In this document: one piece after another, positions 1-8,502 of the stretch
Layout: each line of letters opens with the position of its first letter
Position numbering within the stretch: the stretch's first letter is position 1
Assembly (NCBI RefSeq): GCF_011764545.1
Contig: NZ_AP022870.1
Span: 8,872,001-8,936,000, forward strand
Origin: Phytohabitans flavus
GTDB lineage: Bacteria; Actinomycetota; Actinomycetes; Mycobacteriales; Micromonosporaceae
Direction of reading: 5' to 3'
Length of the DNA stretch: 64,000 nt
The notes under the pieces: model-generated
What the model was told of the DNA's origin: nothing
The model's input: the letters and a program-made list of their open reading frames with translations, nothing else
The model's database searches: none
Position numbers and translations under genes: made by a program

Positions 1-81
1 CCCCGGGATACCTAAGCTTCACGAGGTAGGCGCCGAATAGTACGTGCAATTCTCCTACCCATCAGGGACTATTGGCCCACG

Positions 82-104
82 GACGCCGGTGATCTGCCGG
101 CGTC
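82..104. other. Inverted repeat upstream of the HNH gene
   Basis: GACGCCGG and CCGGCGTC form 8-bp perfect arms around a 7-nt loop. There is no T-run after it, so it may be a weak terminator of a gene left of the window or part of the HNH gene leader. Nothing else recognisable lies in positions 1-165. Confidence 0.35.
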
Positions 105-180
105 GGCCGCGGTCACCGACGGCCTGCGGCGGGCTGGGCTGACAGGGAGCTGGTCTGCAGGACCTGGAGAGGTGAGCGCG

Positions 181-708
181 ATGCCTGACATACGACCCTC
201 GGTGGGCTCGGGAGCATTAGTTCTCAATGCCACTTACGAGCCGCTGTGTGTCGTGTCAGTGCGAAGAGCCGCGATCCTTGTCCTGTCCGCGAAGGCCGTC
301 TGCGTCGCCGACGGCGACGGCATCCTGCACAGCGCCCGTCACGACCTACCCGTCCCCTCAGTGGTGCGGCTGACCCGCTACGTCCGGGTACCCTACCGCA
401 GCCACGTCGGCCTCTCCCGGCGGGCCATCTTCGCCCGCGACGGCTGGCGCTGCGCCTACTGTCGCGGCCCGGCCGAGACCATCGACCACGTCTTCCCGCG
501 CAGCCGCGGCGGGCGGCACGCCTGGGAAAACGTGGTGGCCGCCTGTGCCAAGTGCAACCACGCCAAGGGTGACCGCACCCCGGCGGAGCTCGGCTGGAGG
601 CTGCACGCGTTGCCCGCGGCGCCGAAAGGGATGGCCTGGCGGGTCCTCGGCCACCGCGCCCCGGACCCACGCTGGGCCGACTGGCTAGACCTCCCCGAAG
701 CGGCGTAG
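181..708 (+). CDS. HNH endonuclease family protein
   Basis: A 175-residue protein of the actinobacterial HNH endonuclease family. The C-terminal half has the fold-defining pattern: CAYC, then DHVFPRSRGG with the first catalytic His, a conserved Asn, then CAKCNHAKG with the second zinc-type CxxC and the final His. The N-terminal part (VLNATYEPL, then VSVRRA) is the extension usual in this stand-alone family, whose substrate is unknown. A GTG at 172 is also in frame, but GGAGAGG at 166-172 lies 8 bases before the ATG at 181, so that ATG is preferred. Residue 13 is encoded by a rare TTA codon (217-219), which in some mycelial actinomycetes ties expression to the bldA tRNA. The stop codon lies inside a terminator hairpin. 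Confidence 0.85.
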   Translation: MPDIRPSVGSGALVLNATYEPLCVVSVRRAAILVLSAKAVCVADGDGILHSARHDLPVPSVVRLTRYVRVPYRSHVGLSRRAIFARDGWRCAYCRGPAETIDHVFPRSRGGRHAWENVVAACAKCNHAKGDRTPAELGWRLHALPAAPKGMAWRVLGHRAPDPRWADWLDLPEAA

Positions 709-724
709 ACGCCGCTTTTATTGA
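698..724 (+). terminator. Rho-independent terminator of the HNH gene
   Basis: AAGCGGCGT (698-706) pairs with ACGCCGCTT (709-717), followed by TTTATTG. The stop codon TAG is at the hairpin tip, so terminator and coding end overlap. Confidence 0.75.
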
Positions 725-803
725 TTCCGGGGTCAAGCTTCGCGCGCCGTCGCCACCCACCCATCGCCCGCCACGGGTGATCAACTGGGCAAAGACGCAG
801 ATC

Positions 804-2074
804 CTAGGTCACCCGGGCATGCCGCTCTGGGTAGTCCAGGTGCGAACCGCTCGCCGCGATCGCCCGCAGGCGGGCCAGCCCGGTGTACACGTCGACGAAG
901 CGGGTGTACAGCGCGCCGAAGCCGAGCCGCAGCCGGTCCGGCGTCCGGAAGTCGGGCACCACGCCGGCCGCGCGCAGCGCCTGGCTGTACTGCCACGCCC
1001 GCGGATGGTGCAGCGTCACGTGCCCACCCCGGCGGGTGCCGGCGCGCGGCGAGGCGAGCGCGAAACCGTGCGGCGCCAGCCACGCGTCGCTCACCTCGAT
1101 CGCGTACGCCCCGAGCGCCGCCCCTTCTCCGCGATCGCCCCGATGCCCGCCTCGGCTGTGATGCGGGCGCCCTCCAGCGCCGCGTACGCGCCGAGCACCG
1201 GCGGCGTGCCCACCTGGAAGCGGTCGATCGAGGCCACCGGGTCGTACTCGGCACCCATGTCGAACTGGTCCCGCTGCCCGAACCAGCCCCAGATCGGCTG
1301 GCGCAGCTCAGGCTGGAGGTCGGCCCGCACGTAGAGGAACGCGGGCGCGCCGGGACCGGCGTTGAGGTGCTTGTACGTACACCCAACCGCGAGATCGACC
1401 CCGGCGGAGCGCAACGGCACGCGGACCGCGCCCGCCGAGTGGCTGAGGTCCCAGAGGACGAGCGCGCCAACCTCGTGGGCGGCGGCGGTGACGGCCGCCA
1501 TGTCCGCGACCGCGCCCGAGCGGTACGCGACGTGTGAGAGCGAGACCAGCGCCACGTCCTCGTCCAGCGCCTCGCGCACGGCCTCGACGGATATGCCCAG
1601 GTCGATGTCGGTCTTCACCACCCGCAGGTCGAGGCCGCGCTCCTCGGCCAACCCCTGGAAGATGTACCGGTCACTGGGGAAGTTGTCGTCGTCTGTGACG
1701 ATCACGTGCCGGTCGGGGCGGGCGGCGCAGGCGGCGACGGCGAGCTTGTAGAGGTTGACGCTCGTCGAGTCGGAGAGCACCACCTCGCCCGGCTCGGCCT
1801 CCAGCACGCCACCCGCCAGCACGTCGCCGACCTCGCGGGACAGCGTGATCCACCGGTCCCACCCGCGGATCAGGTCGCCACCCCACTCTTCGATCGCCAG
1901 GTGCAGCCGCTCCCTTGTGGACCTGGGCAGCCGGCCCAGCGAGTTGCCGTCGAGGTACACGAGGTGCTCGTCGGGAATGACAAACCGTTCGCGAAAGGGC
2001 GCGAGCATGTCTGCGGCATCGAGTTCGCGGGCGCGGGCGAGAAAGTCCGTCACCCGATACAAACTAAGGGGCAT
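804..2074 (-). pseudogene. kynU: Kynureninase, interrupted by one frameshift
   Basis: Kynureninase is a PLP enzyme that cleaves L-kynurenine to anthranilate and alanine in tryptophan catabolism. The N-terminal 320 or so residues read from 2074 and include the substrate-site VYLDGNSLGRLP, ALVLWDLSHSAGA and the PLP-lysine segment TYKHLNAGPGAPAF. The frame then breaks near 1115-1122. The rest (SDAWLAPHGF, RGGHVTLHHP, VPDFRTPDRLRLGF) continues in another frame to a stop at 804. Restoring one base in the GGGCG tract joins both parts into one protein of normal length (about 420 residues), so this is either a pseudogene or a sequencing indel. The start is uncertain: the ATG at 2074 overlaps the amidase ATG on the other strand, and a GTG at 2053 (VTDFLARA) fits homologues equally well. 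Confidence 0.88.
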
Positions 2075-3512
2075 GGCTGATCTACACGATCTCTCCGCCT
2101 TGGAGCAGGCCGGCGCGATCCGGCGGCGTGAGGTGTCCAGCGCTGAGCTGGTCGACCACTACCTGGCCCGGATCGAGGCGCACGGCGACACGGTGGGCGC
2201 CTTTGTCACGGTCACCGCCGACCAGGCGCGTGCTCAGGCGAAGGCGGCCGACGGTGTGCCGGACGAGCAGCGCGCGCCACTGCACGGCGTGCCCACGGCG
2301 ATCAAGGACCTGACCATGACGGCGGGGGTGCGTACGACGTTCGGCTCGGCCGCGTTCGCCGAATACATCCCGCCGGTCGACGCCGACGTGGTAGCCCTGC
2401 TCCGCGCGGCCGGAACGATCAGCCTCGGCAAGACCACCACCTCTGAGCTGGGCATTTCCCTCTACTCCGAGGGAAAGGTCGCCCCGCCGGCCCGCAACCC
2501 GTGGGGTCTGGAGTACACCGCCGGCGGCTCCAGCGGCGGCGCGGCCGCGGCGGTGGCGGCCGGGCTCGTGCCGTTCGCGCAGGGCTCTGATGGTGGCGGG
2601 TCGGTGCGCATCCCGGCCGCGCTGTGCGGTCTTGTCGGGTTCAAGCCCACTCGCGGCGTTGTCTCCACCGGGCCGTTCGGCTTCGGCGCGTTCGGGTTGC
2701 CCACGCCCGGCCCGCTGGCCCGGACGGTGACCGACGCCGCGGCGATGCTCGACGCGATGGCCGTTCGCCTCCCCGGCGAGCCCTACCTCGCCACGCCGCC
2801 GCCCGAGGACGGCTACCTGGCCGCGGCCCAACGGCCCGGCCCTCCGCTGCGCGTGGGCCGCTTCACCACCCCGATGCTGGCCGCGGACCAGACGGTCGAC
2901 CCCGCCTGCGTGGACGCCGTCGACATCGTGGCCGCCGCGCTGGCCGGCGCCGGCCACGAGGTGATCGACATCATGTCGCCGCTCGGGCCCGACGTCTGGC
3001 CGCTCTTCGAGACCATTTGGTACGTGCTGGCGCTGGCCCCCGTACCGCCGGACCGCGAGTCCGAGCTGCTGCCGCTGACCCGGCTGATGCGGGAGCGTGG
3101 TGCGGCGGTCACCGTGCCCCAGCTGATGAGCACGCTCTCTGAGATCCAGGTACAGGTGCGCAGCGGAATGCGCGCCGTCGCCGGGTACGACCTGCTGCTC
3201 TGCCCCACACTCGCGATGCCACAGGCCCGGGTCGGCTCGTTCACCGAGGCCGGCGACCCGGCGCTCGACTTCGACATGCAGCGGCGGTTCTCCCCGTACT
3301 GCGCGGTGTTCAACGTCACGGGCCAGCCGTCGCTTTCGCTGCCGGTCCCGCGGGCCGAAGGGATGCCCGTTGGCGTACTGCTGAGCGGCCGGCCCGGGGC
3401 CGATGGTGCCCTGCTCGCGGCCGCCGCCGAGCTGGAATCCTCCCTCGGATGGGGCGACCGGCACCCCGAGATCTGGCGGGCGACGCCCTCCGCTACCGTG
3501 AACGGCGTCTGA
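2073..3512 (+). CDS. Amidase (amidase signature family)
   Basis: A 479-residue amidase signature enzyme that hydrolyses carboxamides with a Ser-cisSer-Lys triad. Lys78 sits in AIKDL, Ser153/Ser154 in the AGGSSGG loop, and the nucleophile Ser177 in GSDGGGSVRIPA. The N-terminus MADLHDLSALEQAGAIRRRE is typical of actinobacterial members, which supports the ATG at 2073 over upstream in-frame codons. AAGGGG lies only one base before the ATG, so the transcript could be leaderless. The gene is head to head with kynureninase with no gap; the two ATGs share the tetramer CATG. The substrate cannot be predicted. A role in tryptophan catabolism is possible only by proximity, and the sequence is not a kynurenine formamidase. 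Confidence 0.9.
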   Translation: MADLHDLSALEQAGAIRRREVSSAELVDHYLARIEAHGDTVGAFVTVTADQARAQAKAADGVPDEQRAPLHGVPTAIKDLTMTAGVRTTFGSAAFAEYIPPVDADVVALLRAAGTISLGKTTTSELGISLYSEGKVAPPARNPWGLEYTAGGSSGGAAAAVAAGLVPFAQGSDGGGSVRIPAALCGLVGFKPTRGVVSTGPFGFGAFGLPTPGPLARTVTDAAAMLDAMAVRLPGEPYLATPPPEDGYLAAAQRPGPPLRVGRFTTPMLAADQTVDPACVDAVDIVAAALAGAGHEVIDIMSPLGPDVWPLFETIWYVLALAPVPPDRESELLPLTRLMRERGAAVTVPQLMSTLSEIQVQVRSGMRAVAGYDLLLCPTLAMPQARVGSFTEAGDPALDFDMQRRFSPYCAVFNVTGQPSLSLPVPRAEGMPVGVLLSGRPGADGALLAAAAELESSLGWGDRHPEIWRATPSATVNGV

Positions 3513-3528
3513 GTCAGGAGTGTTGTCC

Positions 3529-3861
3529 GTGTCTGTTACCGAGACGGTGCTCGTCTTCGCCGGCATACCGCTGGCGATCGTGCTCGTGATCTCTGGGCTG
3601 GCCGCGCTCGGTGGCGGTCACGCAGCCAAGCGCTACCGGCCGGGGCGCCCGTTCGAGTTCGCCCCGGTGTGGTTCCTCGCCGCCCCGGAGCAGCTGGCCG
3701 GTGCCCAGGGCGCAGGCTCTGCGGCCACGCCGGGCGAGCTGCCCGCCGGCACGGCGTCGCACGCGGCGCTGCCCGCCGGTTCTACCGAGGACAAGGGCGG
3801 CGAGCTCGTAGCGGCGCCGACTCGGGTCGGACCGACTGGAGGCGCAAGTGACCGGTGGTGA
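3529..3861 (+). CDS. ctaJ: Small membrane protein resembling aa3 oxidase subunit CtaJ
   Basis: A 110-residue protein with one N-terminal membrane helix (about residues 4-27, VLVFAGIPLAIVLVISGLAAL), then the conserved RYRPGRPFEFAPVWFLAAPE block and a Gly/Ala-rich tail ending in GGASDRW. This layout matches the actinobacterial protein named CtaJ, an accessory subunit of the bcc-aa3 respiratory supercomplex; I recall the family name but could not check it. AGGAG at 3516-3520 is 8 bases before the GTG at 3529, so that start is chosen over the GTG at 3520. It overlaps the DUF5130 gene by 14 bases, indicating co-expression. Confidence 0.6.
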   Translation: MSVTETVLVFAGIPLAIVLVISGLAALGGGHAAKRYRPGRPFEFAPVWFLAAPEQLAGAQGAGSAATPGELPAGTASHAALPAGSTEDKGGELVAAPTRVGPTGGASDRW

Positions 3862-4267
3862 CCACCCCACCCCGGACGGCCCGGCCGTCCGTTCCGGTGT
3901 GCTGGACGGGCCGTTCAACACCCGGCAGCTGCTGCGCCTGGACGAGGCGCTGCGGGTGGCCGACCGTTCCACCGGCCTGACCTTCAGCGTCTACATCGGA
4001 GACCTGGACGAGCCGGTGCGCGGCCACGCGGAAAAGCTGCACGGCCAGCTCGCCGACCCGGACCGCTCGGTGCTCGTCGCCGTGTCGCCAAACCAGCGCG
4101 TGCTGGAGATCGTCACCGGCTCGGTGGCCCGCAAGCGGCTCCTCGACCGCGAGGCCAAGCTTGCCGCGCTGTCGATGGTGGCCTCCTTCGGCGGCGGCGA
4201 CCTGGCCGGCGGCATCATCAGCGGCCTGGACCAGCTCGCCACGCACGCCGGTCGCGCCCGCCGCTGA
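3848..4267 (+). CDS. DUF5130 family protein
   Basis: A 139-residue soluble protein. GPFNTRQLLRLDEALRVAD, then FSVYIGDLDEPVRG and VLVAVSPNQRVLEIVTG resemble the TPM-like fold of DUF5130, for which no enzymatic role is established. A glycine-rich amphipathic C-terminal stretch (ALSMVASFGGGDLAGGI) could contact membrane. GGAGG at 3838-3842 precedes the GTG start by 5 bases and lies inside the upstream gene. The coupling to the CtaJ-like gene suggests a link with respiratory complex assembly, which is inference. It converges on the aldehyde dehydrogenase gene with only 28 bases between stops. Confidence 0.65.
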   Translation: MTGGDHPTPDGPAVRSGVLDGPFNTRQLLRLDEALRVADRSTGLTFSVYIGDLDEPVRGHAEKLHGQLADPDRSVLVAVSPNQRVLEIVTGSVARKRLLDREAKLAALSMVASFGGGDLAGGIISGLDQLATHAGRARR

Positions 4268-4295
4268 CACCGCGGCTGCTCCGCGTCCCGGCCGG

Positions 4296-5801
4296 CTAGC
4301 GGCTGCGGCCGTAGAGCAGTTTGACGACCTTGACGATGCGGTCGACGTCCTTCGGCGTGCGCTCAAAGGTCTGCGCCGGCAGTACGGACGGCCCACGGCG
4401 CCGCGTGATGGCCTTGGCCCGGCCGAACTCGCGCAGCCCGTCGTCGCCGTGGATCCGTCCGAACCCGGACTCGCCCACCCCGCCGAACGGCAGCGTGGAC
4501 ATGCCCACGAACGTCAGCGCCGAGTTGATCGCGGTCATGCCGGAGCGTAGCCGCCGGGCGATGGCCACCGCCCGGCGCTGGCCGAAGACCGAGCCGCCCA
4601 GCCCGTAGGGCACCGCGTTGGCTAGCTCCACAGCCTCGTTCGCGTCGCGCACGCGCCGGATCGTGAGCGTCGGCCCGAACGTCTCCTCGCGCACGGCCGC
4701 CGAGTCTTCGGGCACGTCGACGAGGATTGTCGGCCTCACGTACGGCGGCTGCACGGACTCGGGCCCGCCGAGCACCGCGCGGCCGCCGCGGGCCAGCGCG
4801 TCGTCGATGTGGCGGCGGATGATGTCGATCTGCGCGGGCATCGTGATCGGACCGAGGTCCGCGTCCTTGCCGGCTCCCACGGTCAGCTTTTCGGCCCGCT
4901 CCACGACCTTTGCGACGAAGGCGTCGTGGACCTGCTCCACCGCATACACCCGCTCGATGCCGATGCAGGTCTGGCCGGCGTTGGTGAGCCCACCCCACAC
5001 CGCCGCCTCGGCGGCCTTGTCGATGTCGGCGTCGCTGTCGACGATCATCGCGTCCTTGCCACCGGCCTCCATGAGCACCGGCGTGAGCGTCTCGGCGCAG
5101 GCGGCCATCACCTTGCGGGCGGTGGCCGACGAACCGGTGAAGGCGAGCTTGCCCACCCCGGAGCGGCAGAGCGCCGCACCCACGTCGCCGAGCCCGTGCA
5201 CGATCTGGAAGACCGGGTGCTCGGGCACCACCCGCGCGAACGAGTCGACAAGCCACTGCCCGACCGCCGGCGTGTACTCGCTGGGCTTGTAGACCACCGC
5301 GTTGCCGGCGGCCAAGGCGTACGCGATCGAGCCGAGCGGGGTCACCACCGGGTAGTTCCACGGGCCGATGACGCCGATCACGCCATACGGCTGGTACTCC
5401 AGATGGGCGGAGAACTCGGCGAGCACAAGCCGGGTGCGCACCTTGCGCGGGCCGAGCACCCGGCGGGCGTTGCGTGCGGACCAGTCGGCGTGCTCGATGG
5501 CCGCGACCGCCTCCACCACCGCCTCGGCGACCGGCTTGCCCGACTCGCGGTTGACAAGGTCGGCCAGCTCGGTCACCTGCTGGGCGAGGAGGGCACGCCA
5601 GCGCAGCAGCCGCTCCTTGCGCCCGGCGAAGCCAAGACCGGCCCACCAGAGCCCGGCCTCCCGGCCGCGCTCGACCGCGCGGGCCACGTCGTCGGCGGTG
5701 GCAACGGGGAAGCGCCCGGCCTCCGCGCCGGTCGCCGGATTGGTGGAGACGAGCGCGCCGTCCTCGATCCAGGGAGCCCCGGGCGTATGCACAGCGGTCA
5801 T
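4296..5801 (-). CDS. NAD(P)-dependent aldehyde dehydrogenase
   Basis: A 501-residue aldehyde dehydrogenase superfamily enzyme oxidising an aldehyde to its acid; the family branch resembles succinate-semialdehyde and related dehydrogenases. Visible motifs are GVIGPWNYPV at the cofactor site, GSSATARKVM, the general base Glu245 in LMEAGGKDAM and the nucleophile Cys279 in NAGQTCIGIERVY. The reading frame stays open upstream to 5951, but the homologous start is the ATG at 5801 (MTAVHTPGAPW), which gives the standard family length. No strong ribosome site precedes it. It is transcribed divergently from the DUF3800 gene across about 200 bases. Confidence 0.9.
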   Translation of the reverse strand: MTAVHTPGAPWIEDGALVSTNPATGAEAGRFPVATADDVARAVERGREAGLWWAGLGFAGRKERLLRWRALLAQQVTELADLVNRESGKPVAEAVVEAVAAIEHADWSARNARRVLGPRKVRTRLVLAEFSAHLEYQPYGVIGVIGPWNYPVVTPLGSIAYALAAGNAVVYKPSEYTPAVGQWLVDSFARVVPEHPVFQIVHGLGDVGAALCRSGVGKLAFTGSSATARKVMAACAETLTPVLMEAGGKDAMIVDSDADIDKAAEAAVWGGLTNAGQTCIGIERVYAVEQVHDAFVAKVVERAEKLTVGAGKDADLGPITMPAQIDIIRRHIDDALARGGRAVLGGPESVQPPYVRPTILVDVPEDSAAVREETFGPTLTIRRVRDANEAVELANAVPYGLGGSVFGQRRAVAIARRLRSGMTAINSALTFVGMSTLPFGGVGESGFGRIHGDDGLREFGRAKAITRRRGPSVLPAQTFERTPKDVDRIVKVVKLLYGRSR

Positions 5802-5998
5802 GCCCGGGAGTGTAGACCCAAACCTACCCACCGGTAAGGAGATCGCTATACGCCCGGCGCGCGCCCTAGACGACGTGATCGTCCTATTTGGACCGGCAGA
5901 TCCTGACCGCACGCTTTGTGCTGTGTATTGAAGAAGTGCGACCGCGATCAAGGAATAGCGGGTCAGCGGCGGCGCCTTTAAACGCGTAGCTTGACCGG
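5802..5998. promoter_or_regulatory. Divergent promoter region, aldehyde dehydrogenase / DUF3800
   Basis: About 200 bases separate the two divergent starts. The stretch 5880-5960 is AT-richer than its surroundings and likely holds the promoters, but no clear -35/-10 pair or operator stands out. Confidence 0.4.
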
Positions 5999-6588
5999 GT
6001 GCACATCTGCTACGTCGATGATTCCGGTCGAGGAAAGGCGCGTACGGTAACCGGCCTGATCATTCCTGCCGCGAAATGGAATGATCTAATGCATTGCTGG
6101 TTGGAAGGTCGCAAGAGGCTGACCGCGACGTGGGGAGTCCGCGAGCACGTCGAGCTGCACGGCAATGAGCTGGCCCGAGGGCGAGGCGCCTACTGCGAGT
6201 CGGAAGAGCAGGAGCGAATCTTCAAGAATCGAGCCGTCCGGCTCGGTGCGTATGATCTTATGCTCGCTGCGCTGGCCGGCTGCGGCGCGCTGAGCGCGAC
6301 GACCGTCTGTTGCGCGACGGCGCACATGCCGACGGCGTACGCGCGGTTTGTCGAGCACCTGGAGCGGTGGGCGGCCGATGTGGACACGCACGTGCTCGTC
6401 GTGCCGCGACTCAGTGGCTGTGGGTGAATACGAATCTGTGGCCCAAAGGTGGGCCGACGCACGGGCGGCCGCTTACGGAGGTGGCGAAATCCTACGAGAG
6501 CCTGGCCGGGCTGTGGTTGCCTCCGGACCAGTTCGGTATCCACTGGGCGAGCGCGGACGCCCCGAAATACGAAGAAGCCCTCGGATGA
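5999..6588 (+). pseudogene. DUF3800 protein, interrupted by one frameshift
   Basis: The N-terminal 135 residues begin MHICYVDDSGRGKARTVTG, the hallmark Asp-rich start of DUF3800, a putative RNase H-like fold common near mobile and defence genes. After DTHVLVV (about 6400) the frame shifts. The family-like continuation QWLWVNTNLWPKGGPTHGR follows in the +1 frame to a stop at 6586-6588. One missing base near 6403-6408 explains the break. The rebuilt protein is about 195 residues, slightly short for the family. The start is taken as the GTG at 5999. Lower GC and AT-rich flanks relative to neighbours suggest acquisition. No partner gene is adjacent. Confidence 0.7.
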
Positions 6589-6597
6589 CCGAGGGCT
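6576..6597 (+). terminator. Terminator-like hairpin at the end of the DUF3800 gene
   Basis: AGCCCTCGG and CCGAGGGCT form a perfect 9-bp stem with ATGA as loop; the stop codon is in the loop. Only two T residues follow, so it may be an L-shaped terminator. Confidence 0.6.
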
Positions 6598-6804
6598 CTT
6601 CGAGGGGCGAGATCCCGTGGGAGCCCTCTCTGGACTCATGGGAACTCGCGTAGCCAAGTATGCGCTTAGAGAGGGGCGGGGGCAACCCTGGACTCGCCGC
6701 CGAGAGCGCCGGGCCGGTGCGTGAGATAGGCCACCCGTTGCGATGGGGCGGACGCGACGTGGCAGACTCGCGCGCATAACCTTAGCGAGCGTTAGGGGAC
6801 GGCC

Positions 6805-8481
6805 GTGGCGCGCGAGATCAACGTCGTGGGCGTGGTCGGGTTGGGCACGATGGGCGCGGGGATCGTGGAGGTCTTCGCCCGCAGCGGGATCGACGTCCTG
6901 GCGGTCGAGGTGAGCGAGGCCGCGCTGGAGCGGGGGCGGTCGACGCTCGCCGGCTCGACGGACCGGGCGGTCGCCAAGGGCAGGCTGGCGCCGGCCGACC
7001 GGGACGCGTTGCTCGGGCGGGTCACATTCGCCGTGGGACTTGCCGCGCTGCGGGACGTCGACCTGGTGATCGAGGCGGTGCCCGAGCACCTCGACCTCAA
7101 GCAGCGGCTCTTCGGCGAGCTTGACCGGGTCTGCAAGCCGACCGCGATCCTCGCCACCAATACGTCGTCGCTGAGCGTTACCGAGATCTCCGTGGCCACG
7201 CAGCGGCCCGGCCAGGTCATCGGCATGCACTTCTTCAACCCGGCGCCGATCATGAAACTGGTCGAGGTGATCCGGACCGTCGTGACCGCACCAGAGGTGG
7301 TCGCCGACGTGGAGGCCCTCTGCGCGCGGCTCGGCAAGGTCGACGTGACCATCAACGACCGGGCCGGCTTCATCGCGAACGCGCTGCTGTTCGGCTACCT
7401 CAACCACGCGGTCAACATGTACGAGGCCCGGTACGCCAGCCGGGAGGACATCGACGCGGCCATGAAGCTCGGCTGTGGGCTGCCGATGGGGCCGCTCGCG
7501 CTGATGGACCTGATCGGGCTGGACACCGCGTACGAGATCCTCGACACCATGTACCGCCGGGGCGGGCGGGACCGGCGGCACGCCCCCGCGCCACTCGTCA
7601 AGCAGATGGTGACAGCGGGACTGCTGGGCCGGAAGTCCGGCCGTGGCTTCTATACCTACGAGAAGCCGGGTTCGCCGGTACTCGTACCGGATGAGCAGAC
7701 ACCGACCGCGACGGAGCCGGCAGCCGCCGACGGCGCGCGGGGGATCGCGAAGGTCGGCGTCGTCGGGTCCGGGACCATGGCCACCGGCATCCTGGAGGTG
7801 TTCGCGGAGGCCGGGTACGAGGTCGTGTCCGTGGTCGACTGGTCGGCCACGTTGGAGCACCTGGCCGACGTCGACCTGGTGGTGGAGGCGGTGGCCGAGG
7901 AGCTGAGCGTCAAGCAGGCACTCTTCGCCGCGCTGGACGAGATCTGCAAGCCCGGAGTGGTGCTGGCGACCACCACGTCCTCGCTGCCGGTCATCGAGTG
8001 CGCGATGGCCACCCAGCGGCCGGCCGACGTGGTAGGGCTGCACTTCTTCGACCCGGCGCCGAGCAAGTCGCTGGTCGAGGTGGTGCACACGATCCGCACC
8101 TCGGCGGAGGCGCTCGGCACCGCCCGCGCGGTCGTCGCCGCCCTCGGCAAGACCGGCGTGGTCTGCGCCGACCGGGCCGGGTTCGTGGTAAACGCGCTGC
8201 TGCTCCCGTACCTCAACGACGCGGTCAAGATGCTCGAGGCGAGCTACTCGACGGTGGACGACATCGACAACGCGATGAAGCTGGGGTGCGGCTACCCGGT
8301 GGGGCCGTTCGAGCTGCTCGACAAGGTGGGGCTAGACGCGGCGCTGGCGATCCAGCGGGAGCTGTACCTGGAGTCGCGCGAGCCGGGCTTCGCGCCGGCG
8401 CCGCTGCTGGAGCAGCTCGTCACCGCTGGATACCTGGGGCGCGAGGCGGGACGTGGTTTCCGCCACCACACCTCGTCGTAG
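6805..8481 (+). CDS. Two-domain 3-hydroxyacyl-CoA dehydrogenase
   Basis: A 558-residue fusion of two 3-hydroxybutyryl/3-hydroxyacyl-CoA dehydrogenases, the NAD-linked step of beta-oxidation or butyrate metabolism. Unit 1 (about residues 1-290) has GVVGLGTMGAGI for NAD, NTSSLSVTEI, the catalytic His in GMHFFNPAPIMKLVEV and the C-terminal domain DRAGFIANALLFGYLNHAV. Unit 2 (about 310-556) repeats all of these (GVVGSGTMATGI, HFFDPAPSKSLVEV, DRAGFVVNALLLPYLND). Unit 2 lacks roughly 40 residues between the first beta strand and DVDLVVEAV, the helical region that shapes the NAD/CoA domain, so it may be structural rather than active. A GTG start with AGGGGA just upstream is used. Confidence 0.92.
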   Translation: MAREINVVGVVGLGTMGAGIVEVFARSGIDVLAVEVSEAALERGRSTLAGSTDRAVAKGRLAPADRDALLGRVTFAVGLAALRDVDLVIEAVPEHLDLKQRLFGELDRVCKPTAILATNTSSLSVTEISVATQRPGQVIGMHFFNPAPIMKLVEVIRTVVTAPEVVADVEALCARLGKVDVTINDRAGFIANALLFGYLNHAVNMYEARYASREDIDAAMKLGCGLPMGPLALMDLIGLDTAYEILDTMYRRGGRDRRHAPAPLVKQMVTAGLLGRKSGRGFYTYEKPGSPVLVPDEQTPTATEPAAADGARGIAKVGVVGSGTMATGILEVFAEAGYEVVSVVDWSATLEHLADVDLVVEAVAEELSVKQALFAALDEICKPGVVLATTTSSLPVIECAMATQRPADVVGLHFFDPAPSKSLVEVVHTIRTSAEALGTARAVVAALGKTGVVCADRAGFVVNALLLPYLNDAVKMLEASYSTVDDIDNAMKLGCGYPVGPFELLDKVGLDAALAIQRELYLESREPGFAPAPLLEQLVTAGYLGREAGRGFRHHTSS

Positions 8482-8502
8482 CTGTTACCGGCCGGCCGCG
8501 GA

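Noticed and set aside
1091..2074. Programmed frameshift in kynureninase
   Set aside because: No slippery heptamer or downstream structure is evident, and eight similar single-base breaks elsewhere favour sequence error.
2082..3566. Long minus-strand frame of 494 codons opposite the amidase
   Set aside because: It is a shadow frame typical of high-GC coding DNA; the plus strand carries a full amidase with catalytic residues.
6600..6730. tRNA-like stems after the DUF3800 gene
   Set aside because: No cloverleaf with a TTCGA-type T-loop or acceptor stem could be drawn.
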